A stretch of 64,000 nucleotides of DNA from JBBWZH01 sp035544115 (GTDB lineage: Bacteria > Actinomycetota > Actinomycetes > Mycobacteriales > CADCTP01): contig OY970235.1 of NCBI GenBank assembly GCA_963714145.1, positions 2,542,001 through 2,606,000 of the forward strand, given 5' to 3'. Under the pieces are notes generated by a model. That model saw only the letters and a list, made by a program, of their open reading frames with translations, was not told the origin of the DNA and searched no databases. Below, in pieces: positions 50,869 to 59,520 of this stretch (positions are counted from its first letter, which is position 1; each line of letters starts with the position of its first letter). A program made the position numbers and the translations under genes.

Positions 50869-52712
50869 TCAAGCTCGGGTACGGAGGTCCAGCGAATCGC
50901 CGGCTCCTGGCGGAACCCTCCCGGCACCCTCGACTCGGCGGTCGGCGGTGACCAGGCGCGGGGTGGGTGGTGGCCGGCCGTCGGGCGGCACAGGCAGCGG
51001 TCGTCCGTGACCGGGTAGCGCGGTCGGCGGTGGTCGGTGGCCGGGGACCGGGTCGGTGACCGGTGGTGGTCGGGTGTCGTAGCTGCGGCCGGTGGGTGCG
51101 GTCCAGGTGAGCGCACCGTCACGGTCGGCGGAGACCGCCCAGCGGCCGCCATGCTTGAGCCGGTGGTGATGTCTACATAGCGTCGCCAAGTTCGCGGCCG
51201 TGGTGGGACCGTCCGGCCAGGCGATGACGTGGTCCAGGTCGCAGCGACGGGCCGGTTGTCGACAGCCGGGGAAGCGGCAGGTACCGTCCCGGGCCGTCAC
51301 GAACCGGGCCAACGGTCGAGGTGGCCGGTAGCTGCGATGGCCGACATCGAGAATGGCACCCGTGGCCGGGTCGGTCAGGATCCGCCGCCACGTGCCGGTG
51401 GGATCAGCGGCGAGCTGCCGGGCCAGCCCAGCCGGAATCGGACCGTACCCAGCCAACTCCCCGGCAGGTCATCAAGCCCCAGCAACGTCGACGCCGCGAC
51501 AGTCACCTGCACCAACGGAGCCAACGCCGACCGCCCGACCACAACCGCACCACCCGGCACCGCACCACCCGGCACTGCGCTGCCCGGCGCTGCGCTGGCC
51601 GGCGCCGTGCTGCCCGGACCTGCACTCATCGGCACCGCACTGTCCTGACCTGCACTCATCGGCACCGCACTCATCGGCACCGCGCCGGCGGCTGCCCCGC
51701 CGGCGACCGGCCCGTCGGCCGACACCGCGTCGGTCAGCGCCACACCCATCGCAGCGCCGATCGGCACCACCTCGGTCGGCACCACATCGATCGGCACCGC
51801 GCTGGTCGGGGCGGTCGTGATCGGCGCCACGCAAGTCGGGGCTGCGGTGGTCGGGGCCGCGCTGGTCGAGGCTGTGGTGGTCGGGACCGCACCGGTCGGG
51901 ACCGCACTGGTCGGGGCCACACTGGTTGACGCCGCGCTGGTCGGGACCGCGCTGGTCGGGGGTGAGGTGGTCGGGGCTGCATGGGTTGGCAGGGCGTGGC
52001 GGGTGACGAGTTCGAGCAGGGCGTCGGCGCGGCGGGCATCCATCGGCACGTCGGCGGGGTGACCGGTACGACGGGCGTGCAGGTCGATCGCGGTGTAGAC
52101 GGCACTGGCCGCGGGCGCGGGCAGCAGCGCCCACAGTTCAGCCATGCCGTCAGGCAGCGCGCTGACCGCGACGCGACGCCCGGCCGCGGCCCGCTCATGC
52201 CGAACCTGCCCGCCAGCCGGATCCACCGCCAACACCGCCCGGGCCACGCTCGCCCGCAACTGACCCACCGTCTGGGTGACCGCGCGGGGCAGCACCCGCG
52301 CCTCGACAGCAAGCGCAGCCGGCGGATCCAGGGTGCTGGTGCCCTCGGCGACCACCCGAGCCCTCGGCAGGTCAAGATCGCCAGCAGCCAACGCCGCGGC
52401 CGTACCAGGCAGCCGATCGGCCAACGTCACCGCCAACACCAGCCGGGCACCAGCCGCCAACCGGGACAGCCGCAACTCCACCGCCAGCTCATCCACCGCG
52501 AACTCGGACGCGCCCGCCAGCGGCCGCTCGCCGACCGACGGCGGCCGGGACCGCGCGAACTCCGCGATCAATGCCAACTGGCGGGCCTGCGCCCCGGCGA
52601 TCTCCCGCTCACACGCCACGATCCGGTCCAGCAGGTCGTCGTGCGACGGGCAGCCGAGCCGGCGGTCGGTGCCGACCGCACCTATCGCCACCCCGCCGCC
52701 GTCTTCGTACAT
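50869..52712 (-). pseudogene. DUF222-HNH endonuclease ('13E12 repeat' type), one frameshift
   Basis: Residues from ATG 52712 match DUF222 (DLLDRIVACEREIAGAQARQ; MDARRADALLELVTRHALP), then ~145 residues of degenerate 5-residue repeats (APTSAVPT type), then DUF222 again (LVQVTVAASTLLGLDDLPG). After a missing base in the C-run 51459-51462 the frame continues as ELAGYGPIPAGLARQLAADP and the HNH part FPGCRQPARRCDLDHVIAWP followed by CRHHHRLKHGGRW. HNH site residues are intact. REP13E12 genes are SOS-induced in mycobacteria; a LexA-like box covers this start. Frameshift may be a sequencing error. Confidence 0.82.
51540..51990 (-). repeat. Degenerate 15-bp tandem repeats inside the HNH gene
   Basis: Between the two DUF222 parts the DNA consists of variations on GTCGGGACCGCACTG-like 15-mers, kept in frame and coding for Ala/Pro/Thr/Ser/Val pentads. 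The related families lack such a long insert. Copy number cannot be fixed by eye. Confidence 0.6.
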
Positions 52713-52725
52713 ACGTTCGAATATA
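52705..52725 (-). promoter_or_regulatory. LexA (SOS) box overlapping -10 and start codon of the HNH gene
   Basis: On the minus strand TCGAACGTATGTACGA (52705-52720) differs at one base from the actinobacterial SOS box TCGAAC-N4-GTTCGA. It covers ATG 52712, and TATATT (52720-52725), seven bases before the ATG, is a good -10 box, so the transcript is probably leaderless. Confidence 0.65.
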
Positions 52726-52803
52726 CCAGGCCTGCCCCACCCAAACTCCGGACCACCGCCCCTGACCGTCGCGAGTGGACAGTCAGCCGCCCACCCGCTC
52801 AGC

Positions 52804-53498
52804 TAGTGCCTCGCCCAGAAACGTTGGCGCGGTAAGTGGGTCGGGTTGACCGGCCGGGCTGTGCTGTGGAGGCTGCCGGCCGAGGTGGTGGTGGCGCGGC
52901 AGCCTGAGGTGTTCGTGCGTGCGTTGGAGCCGGCGGAGGCGCAGCGGTTGGCGCAGATCACGCGGACAGTGCGGTTGCGGCGGGCGGGGATCGGGCTGGC
53001 CTCGTTCCAGGGCCGCAGCGCGGCCGAAGCTGGCGCGATGTTCGCGGCGTCGGCACAGTACGCGCGGGAGGTGATCCACGCGTTCAACGAGTCGGGGTTC
53101 GCGGCGCTGAGCCCAGAATGGAGCGGGCCGGCCGTGTCGGTTCGGCCCCGCGGTCCGGGAGATGGTCTGCCGGGCGGCCAAGACCCGGCCGCAGCAGTTG
53201 GGCCTGCCGTTCACGACCCGGAGCCTGACCAAGCTGGCCGGCTACCTCGGCGAGCACGCGCGGGTCGAGATCAGCGCCGGGTCGGTCCGCCAGATCTTGC
53301 GGAAGGGCGGGATCCGGTGGCAGGCGAGGAAGACGTGGAAGGCCGGCCGTGACCCGGACGTCACCGCGAAGATGGCCCGCATCCTGGCCCGGTACGACCG
53401 GCCACCGCCTGACGGGCCGGGCGCTATGCGTCGATGAGTTCGGACCGTTGAACCTGCGACCCAGGCCCGGCCGGCGCAGCTTCCTGGTGGTCCGGTAT
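52804..53498 (+). mobile_element. IS630-family remnant
   Basis: A left-end-like sequence (52804-52826, beginning with TA) precedes a broken IS630 transposase that stops abruptly near 53495 next to the nucleotidyltransferase gene. No matching right end is seen, so the right part was lost. Confidence 0.6.
52846..53495 (+). pseudogene. IS630-family transposase, truncated and frameshifted
   Basis: Three frames join into one protein: the N-terminal HTH part (GIGLASFQGRSAAEAGAMFA, REVIHAFNESGFAAL), then after a shift near 53125 FGPAVREMVCRAAKTRPQQL, RSLTKLAGYL and KTWKAGRDPDV, and after a further shift near 53425 ALCVDEFGPLNLRPRPGR, which holds the Asp-Glu of the DDE core. The last third with the remaining catalytic acid is missing, so it is dead. 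Confidence 0.75.
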
Positions 53499-54074
53499 CA
53501 GGCCTGCCCCTCGGCACCCGGCGTCTCGCCGCCGCGGTCGGCCTGGGTCAGGAAGATCTCCTCGATCAGCTGCTTCGCGCGGTCCGGTACCGGCTCCGCC
53601 GGGAAGACCTCCGCACACAGCGCGAAGACCTCTGCGGCGCTGACCAGGCGAAGCCGCTCCACCAAGAACCGGAGGTCGCCAGCATCGCGAGGCCGGCCGG
53701 CGAGGACCTTCATCGCGAGCATGTGCTCAGGCGATGCCGCCGTCACCCGAAGACCCGGGTGGTCAAACACGCGAGCCGCCGCGGGGTCGCCGCCAGGCGC
53801 GACGTATGCGCTCGCCTGCTCATTGAGCCACCAGCCAGGCAGTCCGAACTCGTCGGCGACCGTGCGCGCTTCCTCCAGCACGACTCCATGGGGTGACGAA
53901 GAGCGCGTCGATGTCACGGGTGGAACGCCGAGCGTCGTAGGCCAATGCCATCGCGGCGCCGCCGAATACGTAGAGGTCGGCGACGACGCCGCGACGCTGA
54001 AGTCGCTCGCCCAACCGGCGCAGGACCGACTCCAAGGCGGCTCGGTCCAGAAGTGGGGGGTTCGGGCTGGTCAC
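53498..54074 (-). pseudogene. DUF6036-like nucleotidyltransferase (possible toxin), one frameshift
   Basis: GTG 54074 overlaps the upstream stop as GTGA. The first frame has the nucleotidyltransferase signature VFGGAAMALAYDARRSTRDI then DALFVT; after a likely extra base in the run 53890-53893 the second frame continues HGVVLEEARTVADEFGLPGW, NEQASAYVAPGGDP and AMKVLAGRPRDAGDLRFLV to the stop at 53498. Together ~190 residues. The GG...RxTxDID pattern is that of AbiEii/MNT-type nucleotidyltransferases, several of which are toxins. Real mutation or sequencing error is open. Confidence 0.7.
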
Positions 54075-54454
54075 GCCACCTTCAAATTCTCCGGTGCGAC
54101 GAAGATGCCGCGGCCGCGGAAGGCGGCGGGGGCGTGCACGAGCGCGTCGGCGCGGGCGAACGGGGTGTCGAACGGGAACCAGAACTGGCGCAGCCGGCGG
54201 CCGTAGGCCCAGTCCGCGGCGGCGTGCCCGTCCCGGGCGGCCAGGTGCTCGGCCAGCGCGGCGAGGAACACGTCCCACCGTTCGTCGCCGGTACCGGGCG
54301 GCTCCGCCACGAGCAACGCCGCCCGGACATCGGACGGCTCGTGCCGGTGCTCCTCCAGGAATTCGGCAACCAGCCGCCACCTGTCCGAGTCTGCCTCGGC
54401 CTCCGACAGGTAGCCGGCCAGCTCGACCAACGTCATCGGCCGATACGGAGTCAC
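54071..54454 (-). CDS. Partner protein of the nucleotidyltransferase (possible antitoxin)
   Basis: A 127-residue acidic, helical protein (LVELAGYLSEAEADSDRWRL, DERWDVFLAALAEHLAARDG, GRGIFVAPENL). I recognise it only as the usual upstream neighbour of DUF6036 nucleotidyltransferases in actinomycetes; it has no visible DNA-binding motif. The four-base overlap with the next gene and the fixed pairing suggest a toxin-antitoxin or regulatory pair. The start is GTG 54454, with ATG 54436 as alternative. Confidence 0.7.
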   Translation of the reverse strand: MTPYRPMTLVELAGYLSEAEADSDRWRLVAEFLEEHRHEPSDVRAALLVAEPPGTGDERWDVFLAALAEHLAARDGHAAADWAYGRRLRQFWFPFDTPFARADALVHAPAAFRGRGIFVAPENLKVA

Positions 54455-54552
54455 GTTCGCACCCCCGGTTGCTGCTGGCCGATCTTACTCCCAGCTCCGG
54501 AGGCACCATCCGGGTCGGTGCGTGCCGGCCGGTGCCGGCGGTCGGGGCGGGG

Positions 54553-54729
54553 TCAGCTGGCTACGAGCCAGACGACCACGGCGGCAGCGATCACCACTAT
54601 GGCGGCGATGGTGACGATCAGGGTGACCGGGGCGCGCTTGGCGGCGGCCGGCTCGGCTTCCTCGCCGCGCTGCACGAAGGCGCGGAACATCTGGGTGTTC
54701 GCGATCGGGTCGTTGTCACGCTCAGGCAT
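54553..54729 (-). CDS. Small C-tail-anchored membrane protein
   Basis: A 58-residue protein: a soluble N-terminal half with the conserved-looking NTQMFRAFVQRGEEAE, then one membrane helix at ~36-56 (LIVTIAAIVVIAAAVVVWLV). The pattern is seen in unnamed actinobacterial proteins; function unknown. ATG 54729 is the clear start of this segment, although the frame extends upstream through unrelated sequence. Confidence 0.7.
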   Translation of the reverse strand: MPERDNDPIANTQMFRAFVQRGEEAEPAAAKRAPVTLIVTIAAIVVIAAAVVVWLVAS

Positions 54730-54878
54730 GGCCAGCACCTTAACGCGCTTGCTTGTGGCGCAGGCGCAACCACACGGAGTCACCGGATCGGGTGAGACAG
54801 CCACGCCGGCGGGCCGGGTTCGCCGAGCTTCCGGGCCTGGCTGTGCTGCCACCCGGGTCAGCACCACCCGGCCGGGAC

Positions 54879-55868
54879 CTAGACGACGGTCTCCGCCAGC
54901 GTCTCCGGGGCGAACAGGTCGGCCGGGGCGAGCGCGGTGCGGGTGAGTCCCTGGGCGTGCAGGTAGCGCAGGAACGTACCCAGCGGGAGCTCGTTGGCCG
55001 GCAGGCCGTACGGCCAGTAGTCGGGGCCGAGGATGGCCCGGGTGCGGGCGACCTCCTCGGCCAGCCAGGGCAGCAGGTACGGAACGGCGGCGGTCTCGTC
55101 GATGCCGGCCATGGCCTGGCGGCGCGCCTGCTCGAAGGCCTTGAAGACCGAGCGGGCCAGCCAGCGGTGCCGTTCGTACAGCTCGCGGCGCAGCACCACC
55201 ACGTGCATGATCGGGAAGATGCCGGTCCGCTGGTAGTAGCGGCGTTCCTCGGCGCCCGGGTCCGCGAACAGGCGGGCCACTTCGGGCCGGCCGGCCCGGA
55301 CCGGCTCCGGCGTCCGGGGCGAGTAGAGCGCGTCGATCTCGCCGCTGACCAGCAGCTCGGCGAGGGTCTCGGTCGGCCCGATCGGGGCGATCCGCACGTC
55401 GGCCGGCAGCTCGACGGCGATCTTCTCGACCCGTCCCGGCCGGTGCAGCCCGCCGGTCCGGTAGGTCACCGAGGTCACCGGGACGCCGTGGTGCTCGGCC
55501 AGGATGCCGCGGATCCAGACGTTGGCCGTCAGCTGGTACTCGGCCAGGCCGACCGTGCGGCCGGCCAGGTCGGCCGGGCCGGCGATGCCGGCGGCGGTGT
55601 TCACGTAGATCCCGCTGTGCCGGAACATCCGGGACGGGAACGCCGGGATCGCGATGAACGGCGCGCCCCGCTCCAGGCTGATCACGTAGCTGGCCAGGGA
55701 CAGCTCGGCCAGGTCGAACTCGGCGAACCTGGCCATCCGGAAGAACGTCTCCTCCACCGGCAGGTCCAGGTAGGTGAGGTTGACGCCCTCGATCCGGACG
55801 GTGCCGTCGCGCAGCCCCTCGGTCCGGTCGTAGTGCCCGCAGGCGAGCGTGAGATCGAGTCCGGCCAC
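54879..55868 (-). CDS. 4,5-dihydroxyphthalate decarboxylase-like / periplasmic-binding-fold protein
   Basis: A 329-residue protein that begins LDLTLACGHYDRTEGLRDGT and continues GVNLTYLDLPVEETFFRMAR, EFDLAELSLASYVISLERG, matching the Pht5-like family, whose fold is that of substrate-binding proteins. It has no signal peptide, so it is probably cytoplasmic and enzymatic, acting on an aromatic or related acid; no pathway genes are adjacent. GTG 55868 has AGGAG five bases before it. Divergent from a methyltransferase gene. Confidence 0.8.
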   Translation of the reverse strand: MAGLDLTLACGHYDRTEGLRDGTVRIEGVNLTYLDLPVEETFFRMARFAEFDLAELSLASYVISLERGAPFIAIPAFPSRMFRHSGIYVNTAAGIAGPADLAGRTVGLAEYQLTANVWIRGILAEHHGVPVTSVTYRTGGLHRPGRVEKIAVELPADVRIAPIGPTETLAELLVSGEIDALYSPRTPEPVRAGRPEVARLFADPGAEERRYYQRTGIFPIMHVVVLRRELYERHRWLARSVFKAFEQARRQAMAGIDETAAVPYLLPWLAEEVARTRAILGPDYWPYGLPANELPLGTFLRYLHAQGLTRTALAPADLFAPETLAETVV

Positions 55869-55968
55869 GACGTCTCCTGTTCGCACCGGGATCGGCCCAG
55901 CTGCCGGGGACGCCGGCTGACCACGGTTCCTGGACGGCTCCCGGCGCCGCGTCGACGTTGCGCGCAGT

Positions 55969-56787
55969 ATGCACGAGACGGCGGCAAATGAGTGGACGGC
56001 AGGGCACGCGGTCGGCATGGTGCGGGGCATGCGGCAGGAGGACGTCTGGGACGCCGAAACGGCGCGGCGGTACGACACCCCCGGCGTCGGGATGTTCGCC
56101 GCCGACGTGCTGGGGCCCACGGTCGACCGGCTGGCCGAGCTGGCCGGGGACGGTCGAGCGCTGGAGTTCGCGATCGGAACCGGGCGGGTGTCCATACCGC
56201 TGGCCGGGCGCGGGACACCGGTCGCCGGGATCGAGTTGTCCCGCCCGATGCTCGAGCAACTGCGCGGCAAGGTCGACGAGCAGACGATCCCGGTGGTTGT
56301 CGGGGACATGGCCACCACCCGCGCCCCCGGCGAGTTCACGCTGGTCTACCTCGTCTTCAACACGATCTCCAACCTGCTGACCCAGGCCGAGCAGGTGGCG
56401 TGCTTTCGCAACGCCGCCCACCACCTGATTCCCGGCGGCCGGTTCGTCATCGAACTCTGGGTGCCGGAACTGCGGACCCTTCCACCGGGAAAGACGGCCA
56501 CGGTCTTCGCGGCCGAACCCGGCTACCTCGGCCTGGACACCTACGACGTCCTGCACCAGCACGTCGTCTCCCACCACTTCAGCTTCGACGACGGCCGGAA
56601 CGCCCGACTGTCCCGCAGCCCACACCGCTACATCTGGCCGGCCGAGCTCGACCTGATGGCCCAACTCGCCGGCTTTCACCTGGAAACCCGGCACGCCGAC
56701 TGGACCGGCACCCCGTTCACCGCCGACTCCCCCGCACACGTGTCCGTATACCGCCTCCCCACCAACCCCGACCCCGGCCGCAGCTGA
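55969..56787 (+). CDS. Class I SAM-dependent methyltransferase
   Basis: Up to 272 residues. Motif I is LEFAIGTGRVSIPLAGRG, the acidic residue in VAGIELSRPMLEQL, then FTLVYLVFNTISNLL and LIPGGRFVIELWVPEL. Start choice is open: ATG 55969, 56017 or 56029 are in frame and the family-like segment begins at RQEDVWDAETARRYDTPGVG, which favours 56029. Substrate unknown. The divergent decarboxylase-like gene lies 100 bp upstream. Confidence 0.82.
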   Translation: MHETAANEWTAGHAVGMVRGMRQEDVWDAETARRYDTPGVGMFAADVLGPTVDRLAELAGDGRALEFAIGTGRVSIPLAGRGTPVAGIELSRPMLEQLRGKVDEQTIPVVVGDMATTRAPGEFTLVYLVFNTISNLLTQAEQVACFRNAAHHLIPGGRFVIELWVPELRTLPPGKTATVFAAEPGYLGLDTYDVLHQHVVSHHFSFDDGRNARLSRSPHRYIWPAELDLMAQLAGFHLETRHADWTGTPFTADSPAHVSVYRLPTNPDPGRS

Positions 56788-56881
56788 CGTCGACCACCTG
56801 CGGACGCAGATCGCGCGCCGATCAGGTTTCCGCGCCGGGCCCGTCTGTACGGGTGAGATCGACTCACGGGAGGCTGGCACG

Positions 56882-57446
56882 ATGCGGAAACTGATCTTCG
56901 GCATGAACGTGACCCTGGACGGCTACATCGCCGCGCCCGGCGACGACATCGGCTGGGGCGGGCCGAGCGACGAGCTGTTCCAGTGGTGGCTCGACCGGGA
57001 GTTGGCGATCGGGCTGTCGCTGTACGGGCGCAAGCTGTGGGAGACGATGAGCTCCCACTGGCCGACCGGCGACCAGCAGCCCGACGCCACCCCGGCGCAG
57101 ATCGAGTTCGCGCGGAACTGGCGGGACACGCCGAAGGTGGTGTTCTCCTCGACGATCGACAAGGTCGACTGGAACACCCGCCTGGTCACCGGCGACGCGG
57201 TCGCGGAGATCACCCGACTCAAGGCCGAGGACGGCGAGCCCGATGAGGATCGGCGGCGCAACGCTCGCCGCGGCGGCCATGCGGGCCGGGCTGATCGACG
57301 AGTACGAGCTGGTCACCCATCCGGTCCTGGTGGGCGGCGGCACGCCGTTCTTCACCGCGCTGGACAGCTGGGTGAACCTGAACCTGGTGGAGACGCGGAC
57401 GTTTCCCGGCGGCGTCGTGCTGACCCGATACGAGACGAGGCGATGA
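56882..57446 (+). pseudogene. Dihydrofolate-reductase-like (RibD C-terminal) protein, one frameshift
   Basis: The first frame gives MRKLIFGMNVTLDGYIAAPG, LYGRKLWETMSSHWP and KVVFSSTIDKVDWNTRLV; after an extra base in CCC (57239-57241) the other frame gives MRIGGATLAAAAMRAGLIDE then YELVTHPVLVGGGTPFF to the stop at 57446. Joined, about 187 residues, the normal size of YwjB/YyaP-type reductases of the RibD C-terminal family. Removing one C restores a full protein, so it is either freshly mutated or a sequencing error. Confidence 0.8.
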
Positions 57447-57513
57447 GCACGGGCCGAACGCTCGGCTCGTGCGGCCAGCGGGCTGGACCCGTCGACGCTG
57501 GGGACCTGGCTGA

Positions 57514-58527
57514 TCACAGTGTCGGGGGCAGGCCCAGCCATGGTTTGTCGGTGGCGTCGAATCCGGTGAGCTCGGCGATCTTCCCGTCGACGATGCGCAG
57601 GACCGCGATGGCAAACAGCCGGTACTCCGGGTCGTCGGGGGTGCGGAGGTACAGCACGGCGGCAGGCATGCGGTTGACCGTCGTGGTGATACCGCGCCAG
57701 TCGTCGTAGCCACGCTGGAAGAGCCCATCGGAGACCCAGCCGTCCACCGCGTCCTTGGCCGTGCTGACCGAGGTTCCCGGCTCGGGCAGCATCGCGAAGC
57801 GCAGGTCGTCGCGCAGCAGGGACATCAGCCCGTCGAGGTCGTTGCGCTCATGGGCGTCGATATACGACTTCACCGCGCCGCGCTCGTCATTCGACAGCTC
57901 GTGAGTGGCGGGGCTTCGCCAGTCGAGGCGGCGGTTGGGCAGTTGCTCGCGCATCGTCACCCGCGCCCGCTGCAGTGCGCTGGTCACCGATGCGACGGTC
58001 AGCTCGAGGGCGTCGGCGGCCTTCGCCGCCGGCCAGCCGAGGACGTCGCGCAGGATGAACACCGCCCGCTGCCGCGGCGGCAGGTGCTGGACGGCGACGA
58101 TGAACGCCAGCTCGATCGTCTCCCGCGCCACCACCGATTCCTGCGGGTCCTCGGGGAGCATCCGGTCGGGGTAGGGCTGCAGGTACAGCACCTCGGAGCC
58201 GGGGTCCGGCAGCTCGGCCGGTACGGGTGTGCGGTCGTTGCGCTTCTCCAGGAAGTCGAGGCAGGCGTTCGTCGCGATCCGGTACAGCCAGGTCCGCAGG
58301 GCCGCGTCGCCCTGGAACGACTCCCGCTTGTTCCACGCTCGCAGGAACGTCTCCTGCGTCAGGTCCTGGGAGTCCTCGTAGTTCGCGAGCATCCGGTAGC
58401 AGTGCACCTGCAGCTCACGCCGGTAGCGCTCGGTGATGAGCGCGAACCGCGCCGTGTCGGCTGAGCGGACCGCCGCGATGAACGCGGCCTCGTCGGCGCC
58501 CAGCAGTCTGGCGTCGGTCATGGTCAT
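57514..58527 (-). CDS. ECF sigma factor with SnoaL-like C-terminal domain (SigG/SigX5 type)
   Basis: A 337-residue sigma factor. Region 2 at ~30-95 (HCYRMLANYEDSQDLTQETF, LRAWNKRESF, LRTWLYRIATNACLDFLEKR), region 4 at ~145-200 (LPPRQRAVFILRDVLGWPAA then LELTVASVTSALQRARV), and a SnoaL-2/NTF2-like domain at ~215-330 (SYIDAHERNDLDGLMSLLRD, FAIAVLRIVDGKIAEL). Such extensions replace an anti-sigma factor. ATG 58527 fits AAGGA; GTG 58539 is less likely. Convergent with the reductase gene. Confidence 0.92.
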   Translation of the reverse strand: MTMTDARLLGADEAAFIAAVRSADTARFALITERYRRELQVHCYRMLANYEDSQDLTQETFLRAWNKRESFQGDAALRTWLYRIATNACLDFLEKRNDRTPVPAELPDPGSEVLYLQPYPDRMLPEDPQESVVARETIELAFIVAVQHLPPRQRAVFILRDVLGWPAAKAADALELTVASVTSALQRARVTMREQLPNRRLDWRSPATHELSNDERGAVKSYIDAHERNDLDGLMSLLRDDLRFAMLPEPGTSVSTAKDAVDGWVSDGLFQRGYDDWRGITTTVNRMPAAVLYLRTPDDPEYRLFAIAVLRIVDGKIAELTGFDATDKPWLGLPPTL

Positions 58528-58668
58528 CGATCCTTCCACCGGTGCGCGCGGGCTGACCAGAACTCACGACGACGTGGCGGAGGATTTCTGATCGGTGCAG
58601 CCGCTGACACCGGGCCCGCCGCCACCACCGCCGCAGACCCCGATCACCGACCGGTCACAAACGACAAC

Positions 58669-59520
58669 CTACTTGCCGGCCGGGATGCTGCGGGCGAGCT
58701 TGACGAGCTCGCGGGGGTCGAGGGTGCGGGAGATGGACTGGATTCGGAACGTCCTGGTGCCGTCGGTCCAGCGCAGCTCGACCCAGTCGGGGGCCGGCCG
58801 GTAGCGGATCAGTGTGCCCTGGTGGCCGGCGATCTTCGGGCGGTCGAGGATGTCGTAGCGCCAGCCGGGCTTGTCCAGGTCGGTGCCGACGTCGGGGCCG
58901 CCTATCAGCAGCAGGATGAAGTCCTGGCCCTGGCCGGCCAGGTTGACCGCGTCCGGACGGTCGGCCAGGCCGAGCGTGTAGCCGGACGGCACGTAGGTCG
59001 GCAGCCTGAAATCCGGACCACCCCTGATCGCCACCTTCCGTCCGGTCGCCTCGTCGATCATCGGCTCCCCACCGTACGGCCGCGGCAGCGACAGCTGGGT
59101 CTCGGCGTTGCGGGCGATGCTGATGCAGTCGGCGCCGTGCGAGCCGGGGGTCCACACGGCCAGGTGCCAACTGCCGCCGGCCAGCCAGGCAACGCCCTTG
59201 CCGGGCCCGTCGCAGTCGCCGGTTATGAACTGGGCGGTGAGCTGCTGGCCGCGGACGAACACCTGGCGCACCTCGCTCAGTTGCGAGGCCGGCGGGTGGG
59301 ACGGCACCCCGGCGGCGTCGGACCCGCCGGGCAGCGCCATCGGAACCACCACCGCGGCGGCACCGAGGGCACCGGCGGCCGCGCCCACGGCAGCCAGCCG
59401 GTGTATCCGGCGGCGGGCCTGCCCGCGCCGGCGCACCGTCTCGTACCGCTCGGGCGGTGCCGCCGGCGGGGTGGCCCGCTCCCGGAGCGCGCCGCGCAAC
59501 TGCTGCTCGACGTCGGTCAT
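58669..59520 (-). CDS. Single-span membrane protein, probable partner of SigE-family sigma factor
   Basis: A 283-residue protein. A ~35-residue cytoplasmic N-terminus (TDVEQQLRGALRERATPPAA) leads to a membrane helix at ~42-66, then a ~215-residue outer domain with two cysteines. ATG 59520 overlaps the sigma stop as ATGA. Same architecture and gene order as 36804-38374, so an anti-sigma or sensor role is inferred. Confidence 0.72.
   Translation of the reverse strand: MTDVEQQLRGALRERATPPAAPPERYETVRRRGQARRRIHRLAAVGAAAGALGAAAVVVPMALPGGSDAAGVPSHPPASQLSEVRQVFVRGQQLTAQFITGDCDGPGKGVAWLAGGSWHLAVWTPGSHGADCISIARNAETQLSLPRPYGGEPMIDEATGRKVAIRGGPDFRLPTYVPSGYTLGLADRPDAVNLAGQGQDFILLLIGGPDVGTDLDKPGWRYDILDRPKIAGHQGTLIRYRPAPDWVELRWTDGTRTFRIQSISRTLDPRELVKLARSIPAGK

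Noticed and set aside
51540..51990. Possible CRISPR or satellite array
   Set aside because: The units are 15 bp, contiguous without spacers and coding in frame, so it is a protein repeat.
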